This document shows, in pieces, positions 54,130-63,050 of a DNA stretch of 64,000 bases. The stretch's first letter is position 1, and each line of letters starts with the position of its first letter. This DNA is from Bacteroidota bacterium. Lineage in GTDB: Bacteria; Bacteroidota; Bacteroidia; Cytophagales; Cyclobacteriaceae. The translations under genes were made by a program, and so were the position numbers. Where the stretch lies: assembly GCA_018266435.1 (NCBI GenBank), contig JAFEAL010000020.1, positions 17,519 through 81,518 on the forward strand, read 5' to 3'. Below the pieces are notes generated by a model. The model saw only the letters and a program-made list of their open reading frames with translations, was not told the origin of the DNA and ran no database searches.

Positions 54130-54840
54130 CTAAGAAACGAACTGCTTTTGAGTGTTCGCTTTAAACTTATAACCCACACCTTTTACAGTAACAATGGTGT
54201 CTTCTCCAATTTTTTCTCTCAGTTTACGGATGTGCACATCCACAGTGCGTGAGAGTACATACACATCGGTGCCCCAGATATTTTGCAACAAGTCATCACG
54301 GCTGAAGACTTTGTTAGGGTTTTGTGCCAGGAAGTAGAGTAGCTCAAATTCTTTTTTAGGCAAACCTATTTCGTGGCTCCCCGTGCGAACAGTGTAGCTG
54401 GTTCGGTCGATCAGCAAATCATCTATCTTAATTTGATTGGATATGTTTTTCTTTGCTGAGTCCCTGCGAAACAAGGCAGCGATGCGGCTGATCAATGCCC
54501 GGGGCTTAATGGGTTTTAAAATATAGTCATCGGCCCCCACATCAAATGCGGCTACTTCAGAATATTCTTCGGCCCGTGCAGTTAGGAAGACAATATACGT
54601 TTTGGACAATTCAGGTACTGCCCTCAACTGACGGCAGGCTTCCACACCATCCATTTTAGGCATCATAATATCCAACAACACCAAGTCAGGGTGAAATTTT
54701 TTTGCCAGGTCAACACCGGCCTGACCATTGCTGGCGGTGCGCACATCGTAGCCTTGCTTCTCGAGGTTGTATGTTAACAATTCAAGAATCGACTCTTCGT
54801 CATCAACCACTAAAATTTTAAGTGCGGGCTTGTTGGCCAT
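54130..54840 (-). CDS. PhoB/OmpR-type response regulator
   Basis: 236 residues from the ATG at 54840 (MANKPALKILVVDDEE). Receiver domain (about 8-120) with DDEE, phosphoacceptor in LVLLDIMMPKMDG, Thr in VFLTARAEEY and Lys in DYILKPIKP; winged-helix domain (about 140-230) with FELLYFLAQNPNKVFSRDDLLQNIWG and RTVDVHIRKLREKIG. It is the likely partner of the kinase at 52426. It has its own promoter 14-21 bp before the start. Confidence 0.95.
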   Translation of the reverse strand: MANKPALKILVVDDEESILELLTYNLEKQGYDVRTASNGQAGVDLAKKFHPDLVLLDIMMPKMDGVEACRQLRAVPELSKTYIVFLTARAEEYSEVAAFDVGADDYILKPIKPRALISRIAALFRRDSAKKNISNQIKIDDLLIDRTSYTVRTGSHEIGLPKKEFELLYFLAQNPNKVFSRDDLLQNIWGTDVYVLSRTVDVHIRKLREKIGEDTIVTVKGVGYKFKANTQKQFVS

Positions 54841-54853
54841 AATTATTTTTAGG

Positions 54854-54861
54854 CAAAGGTA
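54854..54861 (-). promoter_or_regulatory. -7 box for the response regulator
   Basis: TACCTTTG on the minus strand, exact TAnnTTTG match, 13 bp before the ATG at 54840; predicts a leader under 12 nt and rules out the upstream start at 54873. Confidence 0.65.
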
Positions 54862-54943
54862 GGCAGAAATCAAACGGCCGGGAAAGTGCGAGTTACGGAC
54901 TTAACAATTTGATAATGGCTGGTTAACGTCAGCAAAAAACAGA

Positions 54944-55963
54944 TTACAAAAAGGGATGCCGGGCGCTTAAAAACTGAATATAGGCTTTTAAGTTGCCGTG
55001 AAACTGACTATTCAGTTCTCGGGCAAAATCCTGTTGCTTGGATTGGTATAAATGAAACGACATAAAATAAGTGTTGTTGGGTAGCCAGGTGGTATCTGAT
55101 TTTCGTTTCTCGGCCAGCGTAAGAGTATCAATAGCCTTCACAATTTTTTTGATCATTTTTTTCTTTTGAGTCTTTCGCCACTCATAAGACTGGGACAAAC
55201 TCATGGATTGATACAGGCTGTCGAGTTTCTTTGTACCGCGTAATATATGGCGGCTGTAGTTGCGGTAATCCTGGTCTTCATTTTTGTAGTGAGTATATTC
55301 TTTTGAGAGTTTTCCGTATTTGTAAGATAAAAAATCATAAGCTGCAGTGTCGCCAATGAATGAGGCAAGGTTTTCATTAAAGTCAGAATTGTCTTTGATG
55401 AAAATGGTGGAGTGAACCATTTCATGGAGAATTAAACTGGCCAGGTCTCCTTCACTGCGGGCCAACATTCCGCTCAGGATAGGATCGGTAAACCAGCCAA
55501 GTGTGCTCCACCCGCCCGGATTGCGGATGCTCACATCATAATTTTCTCCCATCAGTTTTTTTCGCTCGGCCAATGCTTTTTCTTTCTCAAAAAACCCTTT
55601 GTAAGGCAGATCGCCTACGATGGGAAAATGCCAAAGTTTGGGTTTCAGTTCAAACGGGCCGCATGCTTGCACTACCCACATCAATTCTTCTCCGCGCTGG
55701 TCGTATAATGTTTTATAATTTTCCGTGTCTTTCAACCCCAGCGAATCAATACCAAACTTGCGCACTTCGCCAATGAGTTGCAGTTTTGTTTTCAGCGAAT
55801 CAGGAAAGGCGGGGTCTTTTAAAAAAGTCTCTACCGGCCGGGCATTCCAAATGATTTTCAATTGCCCCCAACCCATGCGCATGCCATAGGTTACTAACGG
55901 CCATTGCCAGATGATCAAAACCACCAAGAGGAGCAACAGCGCAGCCAGAATTTTTTTTACCAT
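54944..55963 (-). CDS. membrane-anchored aminopeptidase-like metalloprotease (PF10023)
   Basis: 339 residues. One N-terminal membrane helix (about 4-22), then the PF10023 'putative aminopeptidase' domain. Zinc motif HExxH is LILHEMVHSTIF near residue 182 and the third ligand is in NENLASFIGDTAA. Preceding it is the family motif NPGGWSTLGWFTDPILSGML. Family members are common in Proteobacteria and Bacteroidota; the substrate is unknown. Divergent from the acylase gene, with 64 bp between starts. Confidence 0.85.
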   Translation of the reverse strand: MVKKILAALLLLLVVLIIWQWPLVTYGMRMGWGQLKIIWNARPVETFLKDPAFPDSLKTKLQLIGEVRKFGIDSLGLKDTENYKTLYDQRGEELMWVVQACGPFELKPKLWHFPIVGDLPYKGFFEKEKALAERKKLMGENYDVSIRNPGGWSTLGWFTDPILSGMLARSEGDLASLILHEMVHSTIFIKDNSDFNENLASFIGDTAAYDFLSYKYGKLSKEYTHYKNEDQDYRNYSRHILRGTKKLDSLYQSMSLSQSYEWRKTQKKKMIKKIVKAIDTLTLAEKRKSDTTWLPNNTYFMSFHLYQSKQQDFARELNSQFHGNLKAYIQFLSARHPFL

Positions 55964-56027
55964 CTAAAAAAGGAATTTATAAAAATAGTCTTTTTCTTAT
56001 ATTGGTCGGGTACATACGATACAGTCC

Positions 56028-58205
56028 ATGAAAAAAATTATTGTTTTTCTCCTCATCACTACGTCTGCATCGGCCCAGCATTTTTCATCCGAAGAAATTT
56101 CGGTCTGGAAAACGCAGGCCCAAAACATAACCATCATTCGCGATAATTATGGGGTGCCACATATTTACGGAAAGACTACTGCCGAGGCGGTGTTCGGAAT
56201 GGTGTATGCCCAATGTGAAGATGATTTTCCACGGGTAGAAAAAAATTACCTGACGGCTACCGCCCGGATGGCCGAAGCTAACGGAGAGGAATTCATTTAT
56301 CATGATTTGCGGCAGCGACTGTTCATTGATACCACACAAGCTATTGCCCTCTATGCCCAAACACCTGACTGGCTGAAAAAACTGTGCAATTCTTTTGCAG
56401 ACGGAATTAACTACTACCTCTATACTCACCCGCAAACCAAGCCTAAGTTACTCACCCGTTTTAAGCCATGGATGCCATTGTTATTCAGCGAAGGAAGCAT
56501 AGGCGGAGACATTGAATCGGTTTCGCTCAATGAGCTCAAAGAGTTTTACGGAAAACAACGGGGCGATATCAAAGAAGAAATAAATGATGACGGAGAATCT
56601 GAACCGCGCGGTAGCAACGGAATTTCGATCGCCCCCCAGCTCAGCGCGAGCGGCCATGCGCTGCTCCTCATCAACCCACACACGTCTTTCTACTTTCGAT
56701 CTGAGCAGCATGTAGTGAGTGAAGAAGGACTAAACGTATATGGAGCTGCCACCTGGGGGCAGTTTTTTATTTACCAGGGATTTAACGAACACTGCGGATG
56801 GATGCACACCTCGAGTGCTGCCGATGTGATTGACGAATATGCCGAAACCATTTCACGCAAAGGCAACTCATATTATTATAAATATGGAAATGAGAAGCGG
56901 CCCCTACAATGGAAAAAAATTTCTATCGCGTATAAAAAAGGAAACAAGATTGAACGAAAAGAATTTCAAGCTTTGCGCACACACCACGGCCCGGTAGTAG
57001 CCCAGCGAAACGGAAAGTGGATTGCAGTCAAATTGATGGTAGAACCTATGAAAGCACTTACGCAATCATTTACGCGCACCCAATCTCATTCACTGGAAGA
57101 TTTTAAAAAAGTAATGGAGTTGCGTACTAACTCGTCCAACAATACCGTGTATGCCGATGACCAGGGCAACATTGCCTATTGGCATGGCAACTTTATGCCA
57201 AAGCGTGATCCTAAATTTAACTGGAACGAACCCGTGGACGGGAGTAATCCAGCTACGGAATGGAAGGGCCTTCATGAAACAAGTGAGATGATTCACGTAT
57301 TCAACCCCAAAAACGGATGGCTGCAAAATTGTAATGCCACACCGTTTACCGTAGCTGGTAGCGAAAGCCCAAAACCCGCTGACTTCCCTTCTTACATGGC
57401 TCCTGATCCTGAAAACGCGAGAGGCCTGCATGCCGTGAGGGTATTGCAAAACCAGCGCAGCCTTACGCTTGATAGACTGATTGCGCTATCACGCGACCCG
57501 TATTTGCCCGGCTTTGAAAAACTATTGCCATCCTTGTTCAAGGCTTATGATGATATAGCACCGGCTAACGACTCGCTTCGGATGGCATTGATAGAACCGA
57601 TGCTGATTTTGCGTGGGTGGGATTTAAAATGGTCGGCAGGTTCATTGCAGACTACGTTAGCTATTTATTGGGCTAACCGGCTTAACCAAAATGTATCTTC
57701 CAGAATTCCCGCACGAACGGATCAGTTGAGTGTCATCCGTTTTTTAACAGATCAAACGACTGCGGAGGAAAAAATTAAGGCATTTAAAGAGAGCATCACC
57801 GCTCTGACAAAAGATTTCGGCACATGGAAGATGCCGTGGGGCGAAGTGAACCGTTACCAACGCATTACAGCTAATATCAACCCGGTATTTGACGATAACC
57901 AGCCCAGTATTGCTGTGCCATTTACCTCTGCCTTTTGGGGCTCGTTAGCCGCTTATGGAGCCAGGAGGTATCCGAACACCAAAAAAATGTATGGCACGGT
58001 AGGCAATAGTTTTATTGCAGTGGTGGAGTTTGGAGAAAAGGTACGGGCCAAATCAGTTACCACAGGAGGCTCTTCGGGAGACATATCTTCAAAACATTTT
58101 ACCGATCAGGCACAAATGTATTGCGAAGGGAAATTTAAAGAAGTTCTTTTTTACAAAGAGGATGTGATGAAAAATGCAACGCGGAGTTATAAGCCGGGTG
58201 AGTAA
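56028..58205 (+). CDS. penicillin acylase family amidohydrolase
   Basis: 725 residues, a Ntn-hydrolase precursor of the S45 type: signal peptide (to about TSASAQ), alpha-subunit with RDNYGVPHIYGKTTAEAVFGMVYAQCEDD, a linker, and the beta-subunit starting at the nucleophile Ser196 in EPRGSNGISIA, followed by LLINPHTSF and FNEHCGWMHTSS. Processed heterodimers in this family cleave acyl-homoserine lactones, beta-lactam side chains or other amides. Context (a terminator and smc) does not identify the substrate. Close to the AHL acylase group by length and motif. Confidence 0.92.
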   Translation: MKKIIVFLLITTSASAQHFSSEEISVWKTQAQNITIIRDNYGVPHIYGKTTAEAVFGMVYAQCEDDFPRVEKNYLTATARMAEANGEEFIYHDLRQRLFIDTTQAIALYAQTPDWLKKLCNSFADGINYYLYTHPQTKPKLLTRFKPWMPLLFSEGSIGGDIESVSLNELKEFYGKQRGDIKEEINDDGESEPRGSNGISIAPQLSASGHALLLINPHTSFYFRSEQHVVSEEGLNVYGAATWGQFFIYQGFNEHCGWMHTSSAADVIDEYAETISRKGNSYYYKYGNEKRPLQWKKISIAYKKGNKIERKEFQALRTHHGPVVAQRNGKWIAVKLMVEPMKALTQSFTRTQSHSLEDFKKVMELRTNSSNNTVYADDQGNIAYWHGNFMPKRDPKFNWNEPVDGSNPATEWKGLHETSEMIHVFNPKNGWLQNCNATPFTVAGSESPKPADFPSYMAPDPENARGLHAVRVLQNQRSLTLDRLIALSRDPYLPGFEKLLPSLFKAYDDIAPANDSLRMALIEPMLILRGWDLKWSAGSLQTTLAIYWANRLNQNVSSRIPARTDQLSVIRFLTDQTTAEEKIKAFKESITALTKDFGTWKMPWGEVNRYQRITANINPVFDDNQPSIAVPFTSAFWGSLAAYGARRYPNTKKMYGTVGNSFIAVVEFGEKVRAKSVTTGGSSGDISSKHFTDQAQMYCEGKFKEVLFYKEDVMKNATRSYKPGE

Positions 58206-58216
58206 GTGTATAAAAA

Positions 58217-58250
58217 AAAATATGGAACAAGTAGTTTTGCTCCATATTTT
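58217..58250. terminator. bidirectional terminator between acylase and smc
   Basis: AAAATATGGA (58217-58226) pairs with TCCATATTTT (58241-58250) around a 14-nt loop; T-rich on both strands between convergent genes. Confidence 0.75.
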
Positions 58251-58273
58251 AAAAGCCTAAACTTAACGATGTG

Positions 58274-61200
58274 TTACGCCAACTCACGTAAATCTACCGG
58301 CACCACACGTGAGATTCCTTTTTCTACCATGGTGATTCCATAAATTACATCGGTGGTGGTCATGGTGCGCTTATTGTGGGTAACAATCACAAACTGGCTG
58401 TCTTTGCTGAAACTGCGAATGATGTTGTTGAATTTGTCTATGTTGGCATCATCGAGCGGGGCATCTACCTCATCGAAGATACAGAACGGTGCCGGCTTCA
58501 ATAAATACATCGAGAAAAGAAGCGCAGTGGCTGTCAATGTTTTTTCGCCACCCGAAAGCTGATTGATGGTGAGCGGCCGCTTGCCTTTGGGCTTGGCGAT
58601 GATATCAATCTCTGATTCCAGTGGCTTGCTCGGGTCAACCAATTTCAAGTCGCAGTCATCTCCTTCGTTGAAGAGTGAGCGGAATACTTTGATGAAATGA
58701 TCTTTGATTTCACCAAAAGCCTTCATGAATGTTTCGCTGGCCACGCCTTCAATTTCGCTGATGGTGCTGAACAGAGATTCTTTGGCCTTTAACAAATCAT
58801 CTTTTTGTGCTTTGATAAATTCATCGCGTTGTTTTATTTCGGTGTAGGCCTCCATTGCCATGGGGTTAATCGGTCCCATATTGTCGAGTTTCTCACGAAT
58901 TTTTGTAACACCGTTGCGCAGTTGTTCTTCATCGGCTTTCAAATACGTTTCAGTTTCTTCGGGGGTTGATTCACCCACTACTGAATCTAAGTCTACATTA
59001 AATTCAACCGACAATCTTTCTTTTACCGAATTGAGTTGCAGCTTGCTTTCGTTCAGTTGGTTTTGCAACTCCATCAAAACCGTGTCAATGTTTTGACGCA
59101 AGTGTTGGGTTTCTCTCAGGTCTTTGTCAAACTGATCAATCTCTCCGCGGCCGGTGTAGTATTCTTTTTCAGCTTCGCTCAATCCTTTTTCCATTTCTTC
59201 TTTCTGAGTATACATGCCGATGAGTTCTTCATCGCTGGTAACAGTAGTGTTATTAATGGTATTGGATTCTTCTTCGTTTTTCTGCAGCTCTTCTGAGTTA
59301 TGTGCAATGCGCGCGGTGCTTTGTTCCAGGCTTTCTTGTTTGAAGCGGATTTCTTGTTCTACACTTTTTACACGATTTTCCTGTTGGTGAAAGAAAATAT
59401 TTTGCTCGTTGTAGGTGGCTGATTTTTGACTGAGCAATTCGTTTTGGGCAGTCAATTCCACCACGATTGATTTTAATTTTTCATCGTGGCGCAGTAAATC
59501 CTGATGTGCCTGGTGTGCTTTGGGTTGAAGTTCTTCAATTTCTTTGCCCAGGGTCTCAATTTTTTCAAGAATGTCTTCCCTGCGCAAGTCGGCACTGCTG
59601 AGCAGGCTGTGAAACTGTTCTTGTTTGGTTTTGACTGAGATAAACTCATCGTTCACCAGTTTTACGGCATTTTGTGCTTCTTCAATCTGTTGCTTTAAGG
59701 TATTGTTGCGCAACCGTTCCAGTTCGCGTTGTTTGTCCACGAGGCTGTGCCGTATGTCTTCCATTTTTTTGGTAAACTCTTTGATCTCGCGTTCGAGTTT
59801 TTCCAGGTTTTTGGCACGGCCAATTTTCTTTCCTTCAAACAATCCCACTGATCCACCGCTCAGGCTGAATCTGCGCTTGGTTACTTTTCCACTTTTTGAA
59901 ATGAAGGTGTTTCCGTCTGTTGGCATGGCGCGCACATCACCTTCGGCCAGGTACACCCGGTCGAGGATAAACGTCATCAGCTTGGTATACTTCGGGTCAA
60001 ACTCAATAATCTGTGTGGCCGGAAAAGCATTTGGGTAAAGCTGAATGGGCGAGCCTGAGTAATTATCAAAAGCATCGAGTACAAAAAAGTTAGCGCGGCC
60101 TTTGCTGGCATCGCTCAGAATGTTGATGGCTTCGTAGGCTTCATCGGCATGATCCACCACGTAGTAATTGAGGTAGGGCTCCAGGTAATTTTCAATGGCC
60201 ACGCGGTATTCTTCCGAGGTTGAAATAATATCTGACAGCAGTGGAGCATTTTTGGTACGGCCTACATTTTTTTTCAGAAACTTGATGGCTTCAGGAAACC
60301 CTTCCAGATTTTCGACCAGTGATTTGGTCAGTTGATAATCGTACTGATGCGCATCGAGTTTGCGACCGGTTTCGTTCATCTCTTCGCGGATCAGGTCAAT
60401 TGTTTTTTCCAGCGAAGTGATGCGGGTGCTTACTTCTGTTTCTTCTGTTTTTAGTTTTTCGAGATAATTATTTTTCTGCCCGATGTCCTCTTGTAGCACA
60501 ACAAGTTTCTTTTCAAACTCGGCTAAGCTGGCGCTTTGCTGAGAACTGTCGCTGGTGGTGCGCTCCAGTTCTTGCTTGAAAGAATTGATTTGAATGTTGC
60601 GAATGTCGAGAGCTTTGTTGTGCTGAAACGATTCTTCTTGCAGCGAACGATGCACCTGGCGCAAGGCATCCGACTCGCCTTGTAACGTATAGGTACTTGC
60701 TTTCTGGTTTTCGTATTCGGTTTTGAGTGACTCTACTTTGGCTTGGATTTCATTCAGGGTAGCTGTTGCTGTACCTTGTTCAGTTTCTAAACTCTGAATG
60801 CTAAACCGGGCTCGCTCATTGCTTTTCTTGTCCTGGTCGATTTGTTCTTTCAGGTTGGCAATGCGATCGTTCAGGAAACGGAGCCGCTCATTTCTGATTT
60901 GCTTCTCACTTTCGTACTGCCTGATTTTTGAAACAAATTCGTTGATTGATTTTTGCCGAGATGAAAGAGTCTTTTCTTTTAATAGTAACTCCGCTTTTGA
61001 TTTTTCGATCTGTGCTTCTTTCTCGGCAATTTCAGAAGTGAGTTTTGCTTTTCGGTCGTTTTCGCTTTCTGATTGTTTTTGAATGACGGAGAATTTTTCT
61101 TTTTGTTTACTCACCACCACTTTGGCCAGGTAGATGCTTTTTTCTTTGTAATCTTCTTTGATTTTGTAGTACTGTTCGGTTTGTTTAGCCTGTTTTTCCA

Positions 61201-61813
61201 GGCTTTTCATATTTTTTTCAATTTCGAAAAGCAAATCTTCCACACGCTCCAGATCGGCATCAGTGTCTTCGAGTTTCTTGAGGGTCTCTTTTTTGCGTTT
61301 TTTAAATTTTGAAATACCAGCGGCTTCCTCAAATAGTGATCTGCGCGAGTTATCGCGGTCGTTGAGCAGGTCATCTACCATGCCCAGTTCGATGATGGCA
61401 TAGCTGTTGGAGGCAACGCCTGTATCTAAAAATAAATTGGTGATGTCCTTTAGGCGGCAAGCTACCCCGTTCAGCAAATATTCTGATTCGCCTGAGCGAT
61501 ACAACCTGCGTGTGATGGTGATCTGCGAATACTCGGTGGGTAAAATATTTTTGGTGTTGTTGATTGTAAGTGACACCTCGGCCATTTGCTGAGCCTGACG
61601 CTGGCTTGTACCGTTAAAGATTACGTTTTCCATTTTTTCTGAGCGGAGGGCGCTGGTTTTTTGCTCGCCCAACACCCAGCGGATGGAATCTACCACGTTG
61701 GATTTGCCGCAGCCATTAGGCCCCACTATGCCGGTAATCCCCTCGTCAAAATTGATCACAATTTTGTCGGCAAAACTTTTGAATCCTTTAATCTCTAATT
61801 TCGATAGTTGCAT
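58274..61813 (-). CDS. smc: chromosome segregation protein SMC
   Basis: 1179 residues from the ATG at 61813 (MQLSKLEIKGFKSFADK); the open frame runs 29 codons further but a -7 box lies upstream of this start and the shorter form begins as SMC proteins do. Walker A GPNGCGKSNVVDS near residue 32, long coiled coils (about 170-500 and 670-1030), hinge near 500-670 (NLEGFPEAIKFL, VRAMPTDGNTF), signature LSGGEKTLTATALLFSMY and Walker B FCIFDEVDAPLDD. It compacts the chromosome with ScpA/ScpB (not in the window). Confidence 0.97.
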   Translation of the reverse strand: MQLSKLEIKGFKSFADKIVINFDEGITGIVGPNGCGKSNVVDSIRWVLGEQKTSALRSEKMENVIFNGTSQRQAQQMAEVSLTINNTKNILPTEYSQITITRRLYRSGESEYLLNGVACRLKDITNLFLDTGVASNSYAIIELGMVDDLLNDRDNSRRSLFEEAAGISKFKKRKKETLKKLEDTDADLERVEDLLFEIEKNMKSLEKQAKQTEQYYKIKEDYKEKSIYLAKVVVSKQKEKFSVIQKQSESENDRKAKLTSEIAEKEAQIEKSKAELLLKEKTLSSRQKSINEFVSKIRQYESEKQIRNERLRFLNDRIANLKEQIDQDKKSNERARFSIQSLETEQGTATATLNEIQAKVESLKTEYENQKASTYTLQGESDALRQVHRSLQEESFQHNKALDIRNIQINSFKQELERTTSDSSQQSASLAEFEKKLVVLQEDIGQKNNYLEKLKTEETEVSTRITSLEKTIDLIREEMNETGRKLDAHQYDYQLTKSLVENLEGFPEAIKFLKKNVGRTKNAPLLSDIISTSEEYRVAIENYLEPYLNYYVVDHADEAYEAINILSDASKGRANFFVLDAFDNYSGSPIQLYPNAFPATQIIEFDPKYTKLMTFILDRVYLAEGDVRAMPTDGNTFISKSGKVTKRRFSLSGGSVGLFEGKKIGRAKNLEKLEREIKEFTKKMEDIRHSLVDKQRELERLRNNTLKQQIEEAQNAVKLVNDEFISVKTKQEQFHSLLSSADLRREDILEKIETLGKEIEELQPKAHQAHQDLLRHDEKLKSIVVELTAQNELLSQKSATYNEQNIFFHQQENRVKSVEQEIRFKQESLEQSTARIAHNSEELQKNEEESNTINNTTVTSDEELIGMYTQKEEMEKGLSEAEKEYYTGRGEIDQFDKDLRETQHLRQNIDTVLMELQNQLNESKLQLNSVKERLSVEFNVDLDSVVGESTPEETETYLKADEEQLRNGVTKIREKLDNMGPINPMAMEAYTEIKQRDEFIKAQKDDLLKAKESLFSTISEIEGVASETFMKAFGEIKDHFIKVFRSLFNEGDDCDLKLVDPSKPLESEIDIIAKPKGKRPLTINQLSGGEKTLTATALLFSMYLLKPAPFCIFDEVDAPLDDANIDKFNNIIRSFSKDSQFVIVTHNKRTMTTTDVIYGITMVEKGISRVVPVDLRELA

Positions 61814-61876
61814 GAGCTGTAAATAAAAGTGGTTGCTCTTCTTTGGTGTAAACACGTTTCGGCCAAAGAAAGTCGG

Positions 61877-61884
61877 CAAAGATA
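61877..61884 (-). promoter_or_regulatory. -7 box for smc
   Basis: TATCTTTG on the minus strand, exact TAnnTTTG match, 64 bp before the smc ATG. Nothing else recognisable in the 244-bp divergent gap except the opposite promoter at 62049. Confidence 0.55.
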
Positions 61885-62048
61885 AAAGTCGGAATGACAT
61901 TTGGAAAACTGATCATTCCCAATCCATACACATTTTATCCTCGGCATTCACAGGCAGTAGTACAACCAAGCTTATCAGACTTTTATTTTGGCGGCCAAAT
62001 GTTCTAAATTCTATGGTCTGCCCCCTGAATTCTTTTTGTTTTTATTCC

Positions 62049-62056
62049 TACCTTTG
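62049..62056 (+). promoter_or_regulatory. -7 box for the small membrane-anchored protein gene
   Basis: TACCTTTG, exact TAnnTTTG match that ends one base before the first ATG (62058). The usual start site would then be near 62061, so the mRNA may begin at or within the start codon. Confidence 0.6.
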
Positions 62057-62057
62057 A

Positions 62058-62564
62058 ATGATGGATGATTTAAGAATCATATTTTGGGTTATTGTGGCCG
62101 TGATCTATATAGTCTCTAAGCTAAAGGGCAAGAAACCAGAGCATCCTTCAGCACCCAAAGAACAGGCCCCTGAGCCTGAAAAGGGAATGACTTTTGAAGA
62201 ATTGCTGCGCGAAATTCAAGGCTCCAAAAGTCCGGCACCGCCTATTCGGCCTGCCCCTGTCATAAATTACGAAGAGGAGGAAGAATCAGTGGATGAAAAA
62301 CCGCTCGAGCAAGCTGATTATACTTACCGCAACCAGGACAAGATTTATGAAACCTATGAAAAAGCGAAACAAGATGCCTTTTTGCGTCCATCAATGGAAG
62401 AAACACTGAAACTGGAAAATACGATTGTGCGGTATGGTCAATTCAAAAATTATTTGATTGAGGAGCATCACGGATTGGCCGCACAATATGCCCAGGACCT
62501 GCGCGACCCAGCAAATTTTAAAAAAGCACTGATTTTAGGCGAAATATTAAATAGACGGTTTTAG
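62058..62564 (+). CDS. membrane-anchored conserved hypothetical protein
   Basis: 168 residues (or 167 from the ATG at 62061). One N-terminal membrane helix (about 6-22: IIFWVIVAVIYIVSKL), a Pro/Glu-rich linker (about 28-90, with FEELLREIQGS and INYEEEEESVDEK), and a helical C-terminal part (PSMEETLKLENTIVRYGQF...ALILGEILNRRF). I do not recognise a family; similar short genes occur next to smc in related genomes as far as can be judged. Probably cytoplasm-facing. Confidence 0.7.
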   Translation: MMDDLRIIFWVIVAVIYIVSKLKGKKPEHPSAPKEQAPEPEKGMTFEELLREIQGSKSPAPPIRPAPVINYEEEEESVDEKPLEQADYTYRNQDKIYETYEKAKQDAFLRPSMEETLKLENTIVRYGQFKNYLIEEHHGLAAQYAQDLRDPANFKKALILGEILNRRF

Positions 62565-62699
62565 AAAACTTCACTTTTTGAACTAAATATTACTTAAATG
62601 GGGTAATTTGGACATTCTGATTATGTCTTTTTTTATTTTGAATGAATTTTACGAAATAAAATAGGGTTACCATGCCCCGTTTTTGTTTGATTTAAACCT

Positions 62700-63050
62700 A
62701 TGAAACCCACACAAACCTCTTTATTTTCTCTTCTTGGGATAGTTCTACTATTCTTTTCATTTAGATCATCTCACGCCCAATGCCGTCATGACTTCAAGGC
62801 CACATCGGATGGACAAAAAATTAATATAACATGGAGTAGTGTGGTTGGCAAGATTAATTTATCCGTATTCACAATTCAGGCAAAAGTTGAAAAAGTTAGT
62901 GAATTAAGTGTTGAGGGTGCCAAAAACTCATATACGCTTACGTCTTTAGCTCCCGGAACGTATGTTGTAAAAGTAGAGTGGGAGAACGGGTGCTCTACCA
63001 ATGTAGGTGGACTGGAGGGTCTAATCATTAAAGCTGCTAAAAATGAATAA
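62700..63050 (+). CDS. small secreted beta-rich protein
   Basis: 116 residues. A signal peptide (to about RSSHAQ) precedes one fibronectin-III-like beta domain of about 90 residues (KATSDGQKINITWSSVVGKI, YTLTSLAPGTYVVKVEWENG). The mature part has two Cys that could form a disulfide (C28, C100). It precedes the larger partial gene with an 8-bp overlap, so they form an operon. Function unknown; the pair looks like surface or secreted matrix proteins. Confidence 0.7.
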   Translation: MKPTQTSLFSLLGIVLLFFSFRSSHAQCRHDFKATSDGQKINITWSSVVGKINLSVFTIQAKVEKVSELSVEGAKNSYTLTSLAPGTYVVKVEWENGCSTNVGGLEGLIIKAAKNE

